A DNA stretch of 64,000 nucleotides from Christiangramia sp. (lineage in GTDB: Bacteria > Bacteroidota > Bacteroidia > Flavobacteriales > Flavobacteriaceae), in NCBI RefSeq assembly GCF_029937855.1, contig NZ_JAPYPC010000001.1:9275-73274 (forward strand). The letters run 5' to 3'. Under the pieces are notes generated by a model. It saw only the letters and a list, made by a program, of their open reading frames with translations, was not told the DNA's origin and did not search any database. The position numbers were made by a program, and so were the translations under genes. Below are positions 35,300 to 44,131 of the stretch, one piece after another. Position 1 is the stretch's first letter. Each line of letters opens with the position of its first letter.

Positions 35300-36370
35300 T
35301 TATCCCAAAATATCTTTTATTTTCTGAATGACCTTTTCTGGAGGAATGCTTCGCATTACCTCTTCGTAGCCTTCCGGATATTTATTTCCGTAGATGGAAG
35401 TGGGGATTTTTGGATATTGCTCGAGATCTGGCAAAATACAGTTCTCCATTGGCTGGTTGAAAGCTCTAAAACCGGCATAGGGATGGGTAACGCCCCAGAG
35501 ACTAATTACAGGTATCCCGTAAATAGCCGCGAGATGTGCATTTCCACTATCCATAGAAAGCATAACGTCTAAATTTGAGATAAGACTTAATTCTTCTGTA
35601 AACCTCAGCTTCCCTACTACACTTATCACCTTTGGAAACTTTTGTTCCCAATGTTCCAGTTTTTCTTTTTCAGTATTTCCTCCGCCAAATAAAATGATCT
35701 TTAGGTTTTCTTGGGAAGAAAGTTCAGCGATCACTTTTTCCATAAGGTCTTCAGGATAACATTTGGAATCATGCTGAGCAAAAGGAGCTATACCGAGATA
35801 TTTCTGCTTCTTTGTGCCAATGATTTCCTGCACCGTTGGTAGTAGTTTCCTTTTCGGAGGTGGTGAATATTCTGAAAGATCTAAAGGAAATCCTAATTCC
35901 CTAAAAACATCGGCATAACGCTGATGGGAGGATTTTAGCTGTTTAAATTCCTTATCATTATCTCGGGTTAAGGCTTTTTTTTCAGCACGGCCCTTATCAA
36001 TTTGTTTAAAAGGTATTCCGTAGAAATAAAATAATGATCTTAACACATTAGTTCGAAGGACATCATGGAGATCTGCCACGGCATCTATTTCTTCGTCACG
36101 AAGTTCAGTAGCCAATGTTCCAAGCCCTAGCACCCCACTATGTACACCTTTAAGATCTGCCTCGTAGATAGTAACATTCGGAAGATGACTGAAAAGGGGC
36201 CTGAAAAAATTTTTGGTAAGTACGGTAACCTGTAAATTTGGATATGTATGTATTAAAACACTTAGCACAGGAACGGTCATAGCGACATCTCCCATGGCAG
36301 AAAAACGTATCACCAGTATATGCTTCGCTTTACTGCTTTTAATTTCCGAATGATTTCCGGACTTATCCAT
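35300..36370 (-). CDS. Glycosyltransferase family 9 (heptosyltransferase-like)
   Basis: A 356-aa GT-B glycosyltransferase of family 9, the family of LPS ADP-heptosyltransferases. The N-terminal block HILVIRFSAMGDVAMTVPVL and the C-terminal SMDSGNAHLAAIYGIPVISLWG and THPYAGF blocks are diagnostic. It probably adds a sugar to lipid A core or a related glycan at the cytoplasmic face. It follows the DUF4254 gene by 2 bp and is probably last in that transcript. Confidence 0.9.
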   Translation of the reverse strand: MDKSGNHSEIKSSKAKHILVIRFSAMGDVAMTVPVLSVLIHTYPNLQVTVLTKNFFRPLFSHLPNVTIYEADLKGVHSGVLGLGTLATELRDEEIDAVADLHDVLRTNVLRSLFYFYGIPFKQIDKGRAEKKALTRDNDKEFKQLKSSHQRYADVFRELGFPLDLSEYSPPPKRKLLPTVQEIIGTKKQKYLGIAPFAQHDSKCYPEDLMEKVIAELSSQENLKIILFGGGNTEKEKLEHWEQKFPKVISVVGKLRFTEELSLISNLDVMLSMDSGNAHLAAIYGIPVISLWGVTHPYAGFRAFNQPMENCILPDLEQYPKIPTSIYGNKYPEGYEEVMRSIPPEKVIQKIKDILG

Positions 36371-36372
36371 AA

Positions 36373-36981
36373 CTATTTATTCCCCCTAAGTACGGGATTT
36401 AGCTCATCGTCATTATACATCTTCATTTGCTTATAGACCTTCATATATTTTTCGCCTTTAGAAATCGCATCCAATAACTGATTGATCGCCGTAGAAAGAT
36501 CTACCCGCTGTTCCAGTAACACATCCAGTTTAGCCTTACACTTCATCTGGTGCTCCTGAGATGCATCTGTTCTATTGGCTTCCTCATCCATATGATATAT
36601 TTTTAGTGCAAGAATGGAAAGTCTATCTATAGCCCATGCCGGACTTTCAGAATTGATTATAGCATCTGTATTTGGCTTTACATCCTTGTACTTTTCAAGA
36701 AAATAGCTGTCTATAAATTCAACAGTATCTGTACGATCCTCGTTGGATGCATCAATTTGCCTTTTCAATTTTAAAGCCTTCACGGGATCTATATTTTGAT
36801 CCCGAATAATATCTTCATAATGCCATTGCACAGTGTCTATCCAGCATTTTCTATATAGTAAATGTTCCAAAGGATCTTTTTCAGCATCGTAAGGATTATT
36901 AAATTCCTGATCCACACTATCTTTTTCGTGATATTTCTCTATTACTTCCTGAAAGATTGAGTTGGCTTTATCTGAAAACAT
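36373..36981 (-). CDS. DUF4254 family protein
   Basis: A 202-aa, mainly alpha-helical, charged cytoplasmic protein with no signal peptide or membrane helix. The conserved pattern (HLLYRKCWIDTVQWHYEDIIRD, then NRTDASQEHQMKCKAKLDVL) fits DUF4254. In Bacteroidota this gene regularly precedes a family 9 glycosyltransferase, as here, suggesting a helper role in LPS/glycan assembly. Function is not established. Confidence 0.82.
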   Translation of the reverse strand: MFSDKANSIFQEVIEKYHEKDSVDQEFNNPYDAEKDPLEHLLYRKCWIDTVQWHYEDIIRDQNIDPVKALKLKRQIDASNEDRTDTVEFIDSYFLEKYKDVKPNTDAIINSESPAWAIDRLSILALKIYHMDEEANRTDASQEHQMKCKAKLDVLLEQRVDLSTAINQLLDAISKGEKYMKVYKQMKMYNDDELNPVLRGNK

Positions 36982-37096
36982 ATATTTTTCTTCTTATTCT
37001 GGTTTATTATATACTGAAATGGCTAAAAATTACAGCTTGTACAAAGATATTATTTTTAAAAAGAGTATAGGTTCAAACTGAAAGGAAACCTAAAAT

Positions 37097-38020
37097 CTAA
37101 ACAAAAAATGCCACTACAAAAGGCATTATTAAAAGTGTTGCGAGGATGATCTCTTTTAATATTTTATCACTTTTACCATCGAAGTAATTGGAAGAAATAA
37201 TACTTAAGGGAACAAAAAAGAAAATAAGTTCCGCTCCGTTCTTCGTGGGAGAAAACAAGGCCACTCCCGCAGCAACCAGTAAACTAAAAAAGATCATACC
37301 TAATACCGGCCTTCTGTTGATACTTGCTTTTTGAATAGTCGAAAAAAACTGAAATAAAGTCCAGATGAGCAATGCCAGAATAACACTCAAAGGAATCAAT
37401 AATTTTAGATCTCCATATCTGGAAAAATCAAAATTACTTTCCTGATACCAATCTGAAAAAGTATAAAACTGATCATATGCCACAAGATGGAAACATATGG
37501 TGAGGGAAACTACTGCAGCAAAAGCAACAATGGGCACCAGCCAGTTTTTAAAATTGGAGGCGAAATTTAAAATAGCAAAAAAAACAATCAGGAAAAATAG
37601 CGCCGACCAAAAATGATATAGCGTCGCAATGCTTATCCAAAAAGTCGCATCAAAAATCTTTTTCTGAATAAACTTATGCGATTTTAAACTAATGATCCTG
37701 CGCATCGCAAACAGCACACACAGATTTGAAATTATAACCGATTCATTCTTCAAAACACTGCTAAAAGAAATACAAAATAGCGCAAAGAGTAAAGTTTTAT
37801 AGGCACTTCTTTTAGTAAGCTCATTTTTTTTAGCGATGAAATTCAACACTAAAAGGCTCAAAACCAAAAGCAATAAAACCCCTATTTTCTGAAAAAGTTC
37901 CAGCAAATCAAACCCCTCTTCCCAGCTGGTAAAATTAGCCCCGAAATAAAAAACACAGAGCAGCAGAATGATCACCGAAAGGTTTAAAGGTTTTGATTTA
38001 TTAAAAAAGCTTGTTAGCAT
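37097..38020 (-). CDS. Polytopic membrane protein of DUF6427 type
   Basis: A 307-aa inner-membrane protein with about 8-9 hydrophobic helices and no catalytic motif I recognise. From recall of flavobacterial gene order it corresponds to DUF6427, found beside DUF4254 and a small DUF6341 gene; the family number needs a search. It starts 43 bp from the divergent DUF6341-type gene, and 115 bp separate it from DUF4254. The role is unknown, perhaps envelope-related by context. Confidence 0.72.
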   Translation of the reverse strand: MLTSFFNKSKPLNLSVIILLLCVFYFGANFTSWEEGFDLLELFQKIGVLLLLVLSLLVLNFIAKKNELTKRSAYKTLLFALFCISFSSVLKNESVIISNLCVLFAMRRIISLKSHKFIQKKIFDATFWISIATLYHFWSALFFLIVFFAILNFASNFKNWLVPIVAFAAVVSLTICFHLVAYDQFYTFSDWYQESNFDFSRYGDLKLLIPLSVILALLIWTLFQFFSTIQKASINRRPVLGMIFFSLLVAAGVALFSPTKNGAELIFFFVPLSIISSNYFDGKSDKILKEIILATLLIMPFVVAFFV

Positions 38021-38040
38021 TGGGGTTTTTTATATTTTTG
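38011..38040 (+). promoter_or_regulatory. Promoter of the DUF6341-type gene (TTG - 19 bp - TATTTTTG)
   Basis: TTG at 38011-38013 and TATTTTTG at 38033-38040 with a 19-bp spacer match the Bacteroidota -33/-7 consensus in full. The -33 box lies inside the start region of the divergent membrane-protein gene, so the two may interfere or be co-regulated. Confidence 0.65.
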
Positions 38041-38063
38041 TACTCACAAACAAAGTTTACCAA

Positions 38064-38294
38064 ATGAAAGATTTTTTTGAAGGAATAGAGTGGCTTTTTG
38101 AAAATATACTTTTTTATCCTCTTGATGCTTTAAGATCTCTTGAGCTTGACTCATGGTTTCTTGCAAACATTTTGAACTGGATTTTCGTAATCGTTGGTTT
38201 CCTTGCTTTCCTATACTGGATGAAGCAGTTAAAAACATTCAACGATAGAAATGAAGAGAATAGGGAATCTACTTCTCACTCATTCCTGGGATAA
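38064..38294 (+). CDS. Small single-pass membrane protein (DUF6341-type)
   Basis: A 76-aa protein, MKDFFEGIEWLFENILFYPL..., with a membrane helix at about 29-50 (FLANILNWIFVIVGFLAFLYW) and a polar cytoplasmic tail. The start at 38064 is fixed by the promoter; an in-frame ATG at 37968 lies upstream of it. The last 15 bp overlap the end of purD on the opposite strand. Family number is from recall. Function unknown. Confidence 0.75.
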   Translation: MKDFFEGIEWLFENILFYPLDALRSLELDSWFLANILNWIFVIVGFLAFLYWMKQLKTFNDRNEENRESTSHSFLG

Positions 38295-39557
38295 ATCAAA
38301 GCCTATATCCTTTCTATAATACATCTTATCAAATTGTAGTTTTTCTGCACTTTGATAAGATTTTTTTAGTGCCTTTTTGTAATCATCCCCAAAAGAAGTT
38401 AAGGCTATTACTCTTCCGCCGCTGGTCACAATATTATTGCCTTCATTTTTTGTTCCTGCATGAAAAACGATGGAATCTTGGATTTCTTTAATTCCTGAGA
38501 TGATCTTTCCTTTTTCATAAGATCCTGGATAACCGCCAGACACCATCATCACCGTAGTTGCAGATCTTGGATCAATTTCTAATTGAGCCTTATCCAGATC
38601 TCCGTTCCAGGTCTTTTCGAACAATTCCACAAGATCTGACTGTATCCTTGGCAATACCACCTCGGTTTCAGGATCTCCCATTCTCACATTGTATTCAATC
38701 ACATAAGGCTCATCCCCTACTTTAATCAATCCTATAAATACAAAACCTTTATAATCTATTTCCTCTTTTTGAAGTCCATCCACAGTTGGTTTAACGATAC
38801 GCTCTTCAATTTTATTCATTAAAGTCTCATCGGCAAATGGAACTGGAGATACTGCGCCCATACCTCCCGTATTTAGCCCGGTATCACCCTCTCCAATTCT
38901 CTTGTAATCTTTTGCGGTAGGTAATATTTTATAATTTTTCCCATCGGTAAGAACAAATACACTTAGCTCTATCCCATCTAGAAATTCTTCTATCACTACT
39001 TTTTTGCTGGCAGCACCAAATTTACCCGAAAGCATATTTTCCAGTTCCTTCTTGGCTTCCTCCAGATCTTCTATGATAAGTACTCCTTTCCCAGCGGCGA
39101 GTCCGTCAGCTTTTAAAACATATGGCGGTTTTAAAGTCTCCAAAAAGTTCTTTCCCGCACCGAGACTTTCATAGCTGAAACTTTCATATGCAGCGGTTGG
39201 AATATTATGCATCGCCATAAATTCTTTTGCCCGCTCCTTACTACCTTCCAGTAAAGCACCGCGACTCGAAGGACCAATAATCTGAATATTCTTAAGTCTT
39301 TCATCTTGTGTAAAATAATCTACAATGCCCTTTACCAGGGGATCTTCTGGTCCAACCACGATCATTTGAATATCCTTTTCCAATGCAGTATTAGCAACGG
39401 CAGCGAAATCTATAGGATTAAGCGGAAGGTTTTCAGCAATTTCTGCGGTTCCGGCATTTCCGGGTGCAACATACAGTTTACTGCATTTGCTGCTTTGAGC
39501 CATCTTGTAGGCAAAAGTATGCTCTCGCCCACCGGAGCCAAGGATAAGAATATTCAT
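38280..39557 (-). CDS. purD: Phosphoribosylamine-glycine ligase
   Basis: The 425-aa GAR synthetase, the second step of purine synthesis: phosphoribosylamine + glycine + ATP to GAR. N-terminal MNILILGSGGREHTFAYKMA, the ATP-grasp domain with KADGLAAGKGVLI, and the signature VIEYNVRMGDPETEVVLPRI are all present. Length is normal. It is probably monocistronic with its own promoter at 39582-39613, and it converges with the DUF6341-type gene with a 15-bp overlap. Confidence 0.97.
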   Translation of the reverse strand: MNILILGSGGREHTFAYKMAQSSKCSKLYVAPGNAGTAEIAENLPLNPIDFAAVANTALEKDIQMIVVGPEDPLVKGIVDYFTQDERLKNIQIIGPSSRGALLEGSKERAKEFMAMHNIPTAAYESFSYESLGAGKNFLETLKPPYVLKADGLAAGKGVLIIEDLEEAKKELENMLSGKFGAASKKVVIEEFLDGIELSVFVLTDGKNYKILPTAKDYKRIGEGDTGLNTGGMGAVSPVPFADETLMNKIEERIVKPTVDGLQKEEIDYKGFVFIGLIKVGDEPYVIEYNVRMGDPETEVVLPRIQSDLVELFEKTWNGDLDKAQLEIDPRSATTVMMVSGGYPGSYEKGKIISGIKEIQDSIVFHAGTKNEGNNIVTSGGRVIALTSFGDDYKKALKKSYQSAEKLQFDKMYYRKDIGFDLSQE

Positions 39558-39581
39558 GTGCTTTTGATTTTAATATTGCTT

Positions 39582-39613
39582 CAAAAATAATTGTTTGTAA
39601 ATTGAAGCACCAA
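39582..39613 (-). promoter_or_regulatory. Promoter of purD (TTG - 21 bp - TATTTTTG)
   Basis: On the minus strand, TTG (39613-39611) and TATTTTTG (39589-39582) are spaced by 21 bp, giving a leader of about 20 nt to the purD ATG. This is a full-consensus Bacteroidota promoter. I see no purine riboswitch-like structure in the short leader. Confidence 0.6.
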
Positions 39614-39641
39614 TAAATTCGTTAAAAAAGCTTTTCTGCCC

Positions 39642-40952
39642 TTGGATTGGTTTAAACTTTCATTACAGCTTAATAAATTCCCGATAAAAAGGGCGCAAAA
39701 AACTCTGGAAGAAATTCAGAATATTCCTGAAGAGGATTATACAGAATATCAACGAAAGCGAAAAAATGCCATCCTGGATTATCATATTCAGCATAATGAT
39801 TTTTACAGGGAATTCTTTAACTGGGATGGTTTTGACGACTGGCAGCATGTGCCTATAATGAAAAAATCTGATCTTCAGCACCCCTTAAAAGATCGGCTGA
39901 GTTCTACTTATAATTCCAAAACTGCCTATGTTGGCAAGACTTCAGGAAGCAGTGGAACGCCTTTTATTTTTGCCAAAAATAGATTTGCCCATGCTTTAAG
40001 CTGGGCGGGTTTCCAGGACCGGTACCACTGGTATGGAATTGACCTTAATAAATCCCTGCAGGCACGATTTTATGGAATTCCGCTTGATTTCTACGGAAAT
40101 ATACAGGAACGCCTCAAAGACAGGATAAGCCTGAGAAGAAGGTTCAACATTTTTGACCTCAGCGAGAAAAAAATGGAAGCCTTTCTGAAAAGGTTTAAAA
40201 AATCGAATTTTAATTATTTAAATGGTTATACCAGTGCTATCGTACTTTTCGCCCGATTTTTAAAAGAAAAAGGAATTGTGCTGAAAGAACTTTGCCCCAG
40301 TCTTAAAATTTGCATTGTAACTTCTGAAAGGCTTTTTGAAAAAGACAAGGAACTTATTGAAAATGCATTGGGAGTTCAGGTAATAAACGAATACGGCGCC
40401 AGTGAAGTGGGTTTGATCGCATTCGAAGATCGGGATAACCACTGGATCGTTAATTCTGAAGATCTATACATAGAGATCTTAGATGAAAATGACCATATCC
40501 TGCCTTATGGAGAAGAAGGCAGAGTGGTAATTACCTCCTTATACAATAAAGCGCATCCCATGATACGTTACGATATTGGAGATTTTGGTTGTCTTTCCAA
40601 AAAAAGTACCTTGAAAAAACCAATTCTTGAAAAATTAATTGGAAGAACCAATGATATAGCAAGATTACCGGACGGGAAAGTAGTTCCAGGCCTTACTTTT
40701 TACTATGTTACCAAAACCATCATAGAGGATAATGGGCATATTAAAGAGTTTGTGATCATTCAAACAGAATTGGATAAATTCAAGATAGAATATGTTAGTA
40801 AAAATGAATTTACTTTAGAACAACGAAATAAAATTCTAGATGCTATTGGGACGTATGTTGGGAAAAATCTGAAAATCACTTTTGAACAGAAAGATATCTT
40901 AAAAAGAAGTGGCAGTGGAAAACTCAAGCAATTTATTTCTCATTTGGAATAG
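39642..40952 (+). CDS. CapK/PaaK-like adenylate-forming enzyme
   Basis: A 436-aa member of the ANL superfamily branch of phenylacetate-CoA ligase and CapK. Visible motifs: the P-loop-like TSGSSGTPFIFAKN, NEYGASEVG (adenine-binding region), MIRYDIGDFG and the C-terminal GRTNDIARLPDGKVV hinge. Relatives near glycosyltransferases act in surface-polysaccharide modification, for instance by activating an acyl or amino acid. The start is a TTG at 39642; no ATG gives a complete N-terminus. It overlaps the convergent GT2 gene by 20 bp. Confidence 0.82.
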   Translation: MDWFKLSLQLNKFPIKRAQKTLEEIQNIPEEDYTEYQRKRKNAILDYHIQHNDFYREFFNWDGFDDWQHVPIMKKSDLQHPLKDRLSSTYNSKTAYVGKTSGSSGTPFIFAKNRFAHALSWAGFQDRYHWYGIDLNKSLQARFYGIPLDFYGNIQERLKDRISLRRRFNIFDLSEKKMEAFLKRFKKSNFNYLNGYTSAIVLFARFLKEKGIVLKELCPSLKICIVTSERLFEKDKELIENALGVQVINEYGASEVGLIAFEDRDNHWIVNSEDLYIEILDENDHILPYGEEGRVVITSLYNKAHPMIRYDIGDFGCLSKKSTLKKPILEKLIGRTNDIARLPDGKVVPGLTFYYVTKTIIEDNGHIKEFVIIQTELDKFKIEYVSKNEFTLEQRNKILDAIGTYVGKNLKITFEQKDILKRSGSGKLKQFISHLE

Positions 40953-41718
40953 CCTTTACCTGCCTGGATTTTATAAAAAACTGCTCATTTAAAAATAGGA
41001 GCATTCTCCAGCTGCTTTGAAAAAAACCATATTTCAGGACGCTGTGATATACCCTGAAATTGTATTTCAGCAGTGCAAGTTTATTGGTAGAGATAGATTT
41101 TTTCCTTACCCTGTAAACTGCAAGGGATTCCGGTATCCCTTCAATAGGGCCACCTTCTTCAATTACTTTTAACCATAACGCCCAATCCTGACGTTTCGAA
41201 ATTTCAGGACAATAGATTTTTCCAAGTATTTCTACATTGTAGATACCCGTTAAATTACCTACATAATTTGCTTTCAGCAATTTATCGTAATGAAGCACAG
41301 GTAGCGCCTGAACTTTTTTATTAAGCCTTTCCCCCTTTTCATTCATAAGCTCATAACTTGAAAAGCAGGCAGCTACATTAGGTTTAGAAAGCACTTTTAG
41401 CTGTTTGAACAACTTTTCAGGCTTCCAGAGGTCATCAGCATCAAGAAACGCGATAAAGTTCCCTGAAGCCACTTTAATTCCTTTATTCCTGGCGTGATGG
41501 GTTCCTGAATTGACTTCATTCTTCAACAATTTTATTCGTTTGTCTTCGGAAGAAAATTTACCAGCGATCTCTTTGGTGGAATCTGAAGAAGCATCATTGA
41601 TTATTAATAGTTCCCAATGCGGATAGGTTTGCTGAATTACAGATTGGATAGATTCAGTAATATAAGCCTCTGAATTATATGCAGGCATGATTACTGAAAC
41701 CAATCCCTTATCCTTCAT
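40933..41718 (-). CDS. Glycosyltransferase family 2
   Basis: A 261-aa GT-A glycosyltransferase. The N-terminus VSVIMPAYNSEAYITESIQS and the metal-binding DxD-type motif FLDADD (about 94-99) are typical of family 2. It transfers a sugar from a nucleotide sugar to a growing surface glycan on the cytoplasmic side. It begins 1 bp after the UXS-like gene and is last in the block that includes rmlD and rmlC. Acceptor and donor are unknown. Confidence 0.9.
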   Translation of the reverse strand: MKDKGLVSVIMPAYNSEAYITESIQSVIQQTYPHWELLIINDASSDSTKEIAGKFSSEDKRIKLLKNEVNSGTHHARNKGIKVASGNFIAFLDADDLWKPEKLFKQLKVLSKPNVAACFSSYELMNEKGERLNKKVQALPVLHYDKLLKANYVGNLTGIYNVEILGKIYCPEISKRQDWALWLKVIEEGGPIEGIPESLAVYRVRKKSISTNKLALLKYNFRVYHSVLKYGFFQSSWRMLLFLNEQFFIKSRQVKAIPNEK

Positions 41719-41719
41719 A

Positions 41720-42709
41720 CTAGCGTCTAATGTGTTTCGAAAAATCTTTATGCTCTCTTTTTTCTAATTCAGCGGGACTCAAATTTCTAAAATAATCGTA
41801 GGTGATCCTCATCCCTTCAGCTCTGGAAACTTTTGGTTCCCATCCCAGGACTTCCCTCGCTCTGGATATGTCTGGCTGTCTTTGCATAGGATCATCTTTC
41901 GGAAGATCTTTAAATACAATTTTTTGATCTGTCCCCGTAAGTTTAATAATCTCATCGGCAAAATCCAAAATACTTATCTCGTCTGGATTTCCAATATTAA
42001 CAGGTTCAGAATAATCACTTAAAAGAAGTCTGTAAATCCCTTCTATTTGATCGTCTACATAACAGAAAGACCTGGTTTGTGAACCATCGCCAAAAACAGT
42101 TAAATTTTCTCCCCTCAGCGCCTGACCGATAAAAGCCGGGATTACCCTGCCATCATTCAGTCTCATCCTTGGCCCATAGGTATTAAATATCCTGGCTATT
42201 CTTGTTTCAAGACCATGAAACCTGTGGTAAGCCATGGTAATAGATTCCTGAAAACGTTTTGCCTCATCATAAACTCCGCGAGGACCAATCGCGTTTACAT
42301 TTCCATAATATTCTTCATTTTGAGGATGAACCAATGGATCTCCATAAACTTCTGAAGTAGAGGCTATAAGAATTCTCGCATTCTTTTCTTTCGCCAATCC
42401 AAGACAATGATGAGTTCCAAAAGCACCGACTTTTAAAGTTTGAATGGGAATTTTTAAATAATCTATAGGACTTGCGGGAGAGGCAAAGTGAAGAATGTAA
42501 TCGAGCTTCCCAGCTACATGCACAAATTTGGTAATATCATGATGATGAAATTCAAAGTTATGAAGCTTCATCAAATGTTCAATATTTTTAAGATCGCCGG
42601 TTATAAGGTTATCCATTCCAATAACTTCAAAGCCCTCATGCAGGAATCGGTCGCAAAGGTGCGAACCCAAAAAACCTGCAGCCCCGGTAATCAATATTCT
42701 TTTAGCCAT
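41720..42709 (-). CDS. UDP-glucuronate decarboxylase-like extended SDR
   Basis: A 329-aa extended short-chain dehydrogenase. NAD-binding GAAGFLG is at 9-15, the catalytic triad elements are TSE at 118-120 and YDEAK at 147-151, and [10 protein letters not shown] follows. The sequence pattern ([25 protein letters not shown]) is that of UXS, which makes UDP-xylose from UDP-glucuronate, and not that of the dTDP-glucose dehydratase RmlB. It could still be a related epimerase. It follows rmlD by 19 bp. Confidence 0.87.
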   Translation of the reverse strand: MAKRILITGAAGFLGSHLCDRFLHEGFEVIGMDNLITGDLKNIEHLMKLHNFEFHHHDITKFVHVAGKLDYILHFASPASPIDYLKIPIQTLKVGAFGTHHCLGLAKEKNARILIASTSEVYGDPLVHPQNEEYYGNVNAIGPRGVYDEAKRFQESITMAYHRFHGLETRIARIFNTYGPRMRLNDGRVIPAFIGQALRGENLTVFGDGSQTRSFCYVDDQIEGIYRLLLSDYSEPVNIGNPDEISILDFADEIIKLTGTDQKIVFKDLPKDDPMQRQPDISRAREVLGWEPKVSRAEGMRITYDYFRNLSPAELEKREHKDFSKHIRR

Positions 42710-42728
42710 TTTTGAAATTTTCTACTAA

Positions 42729-43580
42729 TTAATTCATCGTATCTATAAGACGATGAAGACTTTCTTTCCAGTCTTGCACTGGTTCAAATCGTGTAGTGAT
42801 CTTCTCTTTGGAAAGCACGCTATATTCCGGTCTTTTCGCCAAGGTCTTAAAAAATCCGGTCTTATTCAATGTAACCTGACCCATTTTCCCGGAATATTTC
42901 AAAATTTCTTCCGCGAAATCATACCAGGTTGCCTCTCCTTCGTTGCTAAAATGATAGAGGCCAAAAGATTTAGATTCAGACTGAATTATTTTGAGCACAT
43001 AATCGGCAAGATCATTTGCGTTGGTTGGAGTTCCAATTTGGGAAGTGGTAATATTCAATTCTGCATTTTCTTCTGCTTTCCGAAGAATTGTTCTGAAAAA
43101 ATTATGGCCAAATTCTGAATATAACCAGGAAGTCCTAAGAATAAAATATTGCTTGGAAACCGATTGGATTTCCTCTTCTCCTTTCAGCTTAGAGGCTCCG
43201 TAAATATTGATGGGATTTACCTCATCAGCTTCCAAATATGGAGTTCTTGACTTCCCATTAAAGACATAATCTGTGGAAAAATGAAATAAAACCGAATTGT
43301 GTTCCTTGCAAACTTCGGCTATATTTTTAGCTCCTTCTGCATTAACCAAAAAAGCTTTTTCTTCCTCTTTTTCGGCCTGTTCCACATTGGTATAGGCCGC
43401 AGTATTTATACAATAATCAATTTTCTGATCGCTGAAAAATTGTTGTACTGCCTTTTTAGAAGTAATATCAAGCTCTTTAGAGGAACAATTTAGAAATTGA
43501 AAATTTGGAAATTGCTTAGACTGTTTCTGAAAACATTGTCCCAACTGTCCGCTGGAGCCTGTTACCAAGATCGTTTTCAT
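42729..43580 (-). CDS. rmlD: dTDP-4-dehydrorhamnose reductase
   Basis: A 283-aa SDR that makes the last step to dTDP-L-rhamnose. The NAD(P) loop TGSSGQLG is at 7-14, STDYVFNG is the RmlD fingerprint, and the catalytic YxxxK occurs in IYGASKLKGE. It overlaps rmlC by 4 bp. rmlA and rmlB are not in this window. Confidence 0.94.
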   Translation of the reverse strand: MKTILVTGSSGQLGQCFQKQSKQFPNFQFLNCSSKELDITSKKAVQQFFSDQKIDYCINTAAYTNVEQAEKEEEKAFLVNAEGAKNIAEVCKEHNSVLFHFSTDYVFNGKSRTPYLEADEVNPINIYGASKLKGEEEIQSVSKQYFILRTSWLYSEFGHNFFRTILRKAEENAELNITTSQIGTPTNANDLADYVLKIIQSESKSFGLYHFSNEGEATWYDFAEEILKYSGKMGQVTLNKTGFFKTLAKRPEYSVLSKEKITTRFEPVQDWKESLHRLIDTMN

Positions 43581-44122
43581 TCGAAGGTCTCTTTAAAAGT
43601 TGGCAATTTCCTATCTTTTTCAGATAAAATCATTTCCCGCTCTGGAAAGTTCCAGTCAATATTAAGATCGGGATCGTTAAAGATAATACCTGCTTCAGAG
43701 CCGGGAGTATAATATTGATCACATTTATAAGCGAAAACCGATTTTTCGGAAAGCGTTAAAAATCCATGCCCAAATCCCTTCGGAACATACAACTGATTCA
43801 GGTTTTCATCATCCAGAATTACAGAATGTACCTGCTTAAAAGTTGGCGAATCTGGACGTAGATCTACTACTACATCCAAAACTTTTCCATAAAGCACCCT
43901 AACAATTTTTGTTTGCGCAAATTCACCCTTCTGGTAATGCATTCCTCGAAGCACTCCATACCTGGAAACCGATTGGTTATCCTGAACAAAATCTTCGTCG
44001 ATACCAGAAAGTTCAGCAAAACGCCTGCGTTGATAGGTCTCCAAAAATATCCCTCGGTGATCCTCGAATATCCTGGGTTTTATAAGAAAACAATCTTTTA
44101 AAGGTGTTTCTTCTATCTGCAT
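43577..44122 (-). CDS. rmlC: dTDP-4-dehydrorhamnose 3,5-epimerase
   Basis: A 181-aa cupin-fold epimerase acting just before RmlD. The conserved block GVLRGMHYQKGEFAQTKIV carries the substrate-binding Arg and catalytic His, VLDVVVDLR the Asp, and YVPKGFGHGFLTLSE the second conserved region. Length matches the family. It lies in a tight operon with rmlD (overlap) and the DUF6909-type gene (9 bp). Confidence 0.96.
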   Translation of the reverse strand: MQIEETPLKDCFLIKPRIFEDHRGIFLETYQRRRFAELSGIDEDFVQDNQSVSRYGVLRGMHYQKGEFAQTKIVRVLYGKVLDVVVDLRPDSPTFKQVHSVILDDENLNQLYVPKGFGHGFLTLSEKSVFAYKCDQYYTPGSEAGIIFNDPDLNIDWNFPEREMILSEKDRKLPTFKETFE

Positions 44123-44131
44123 TTTGTTGAA

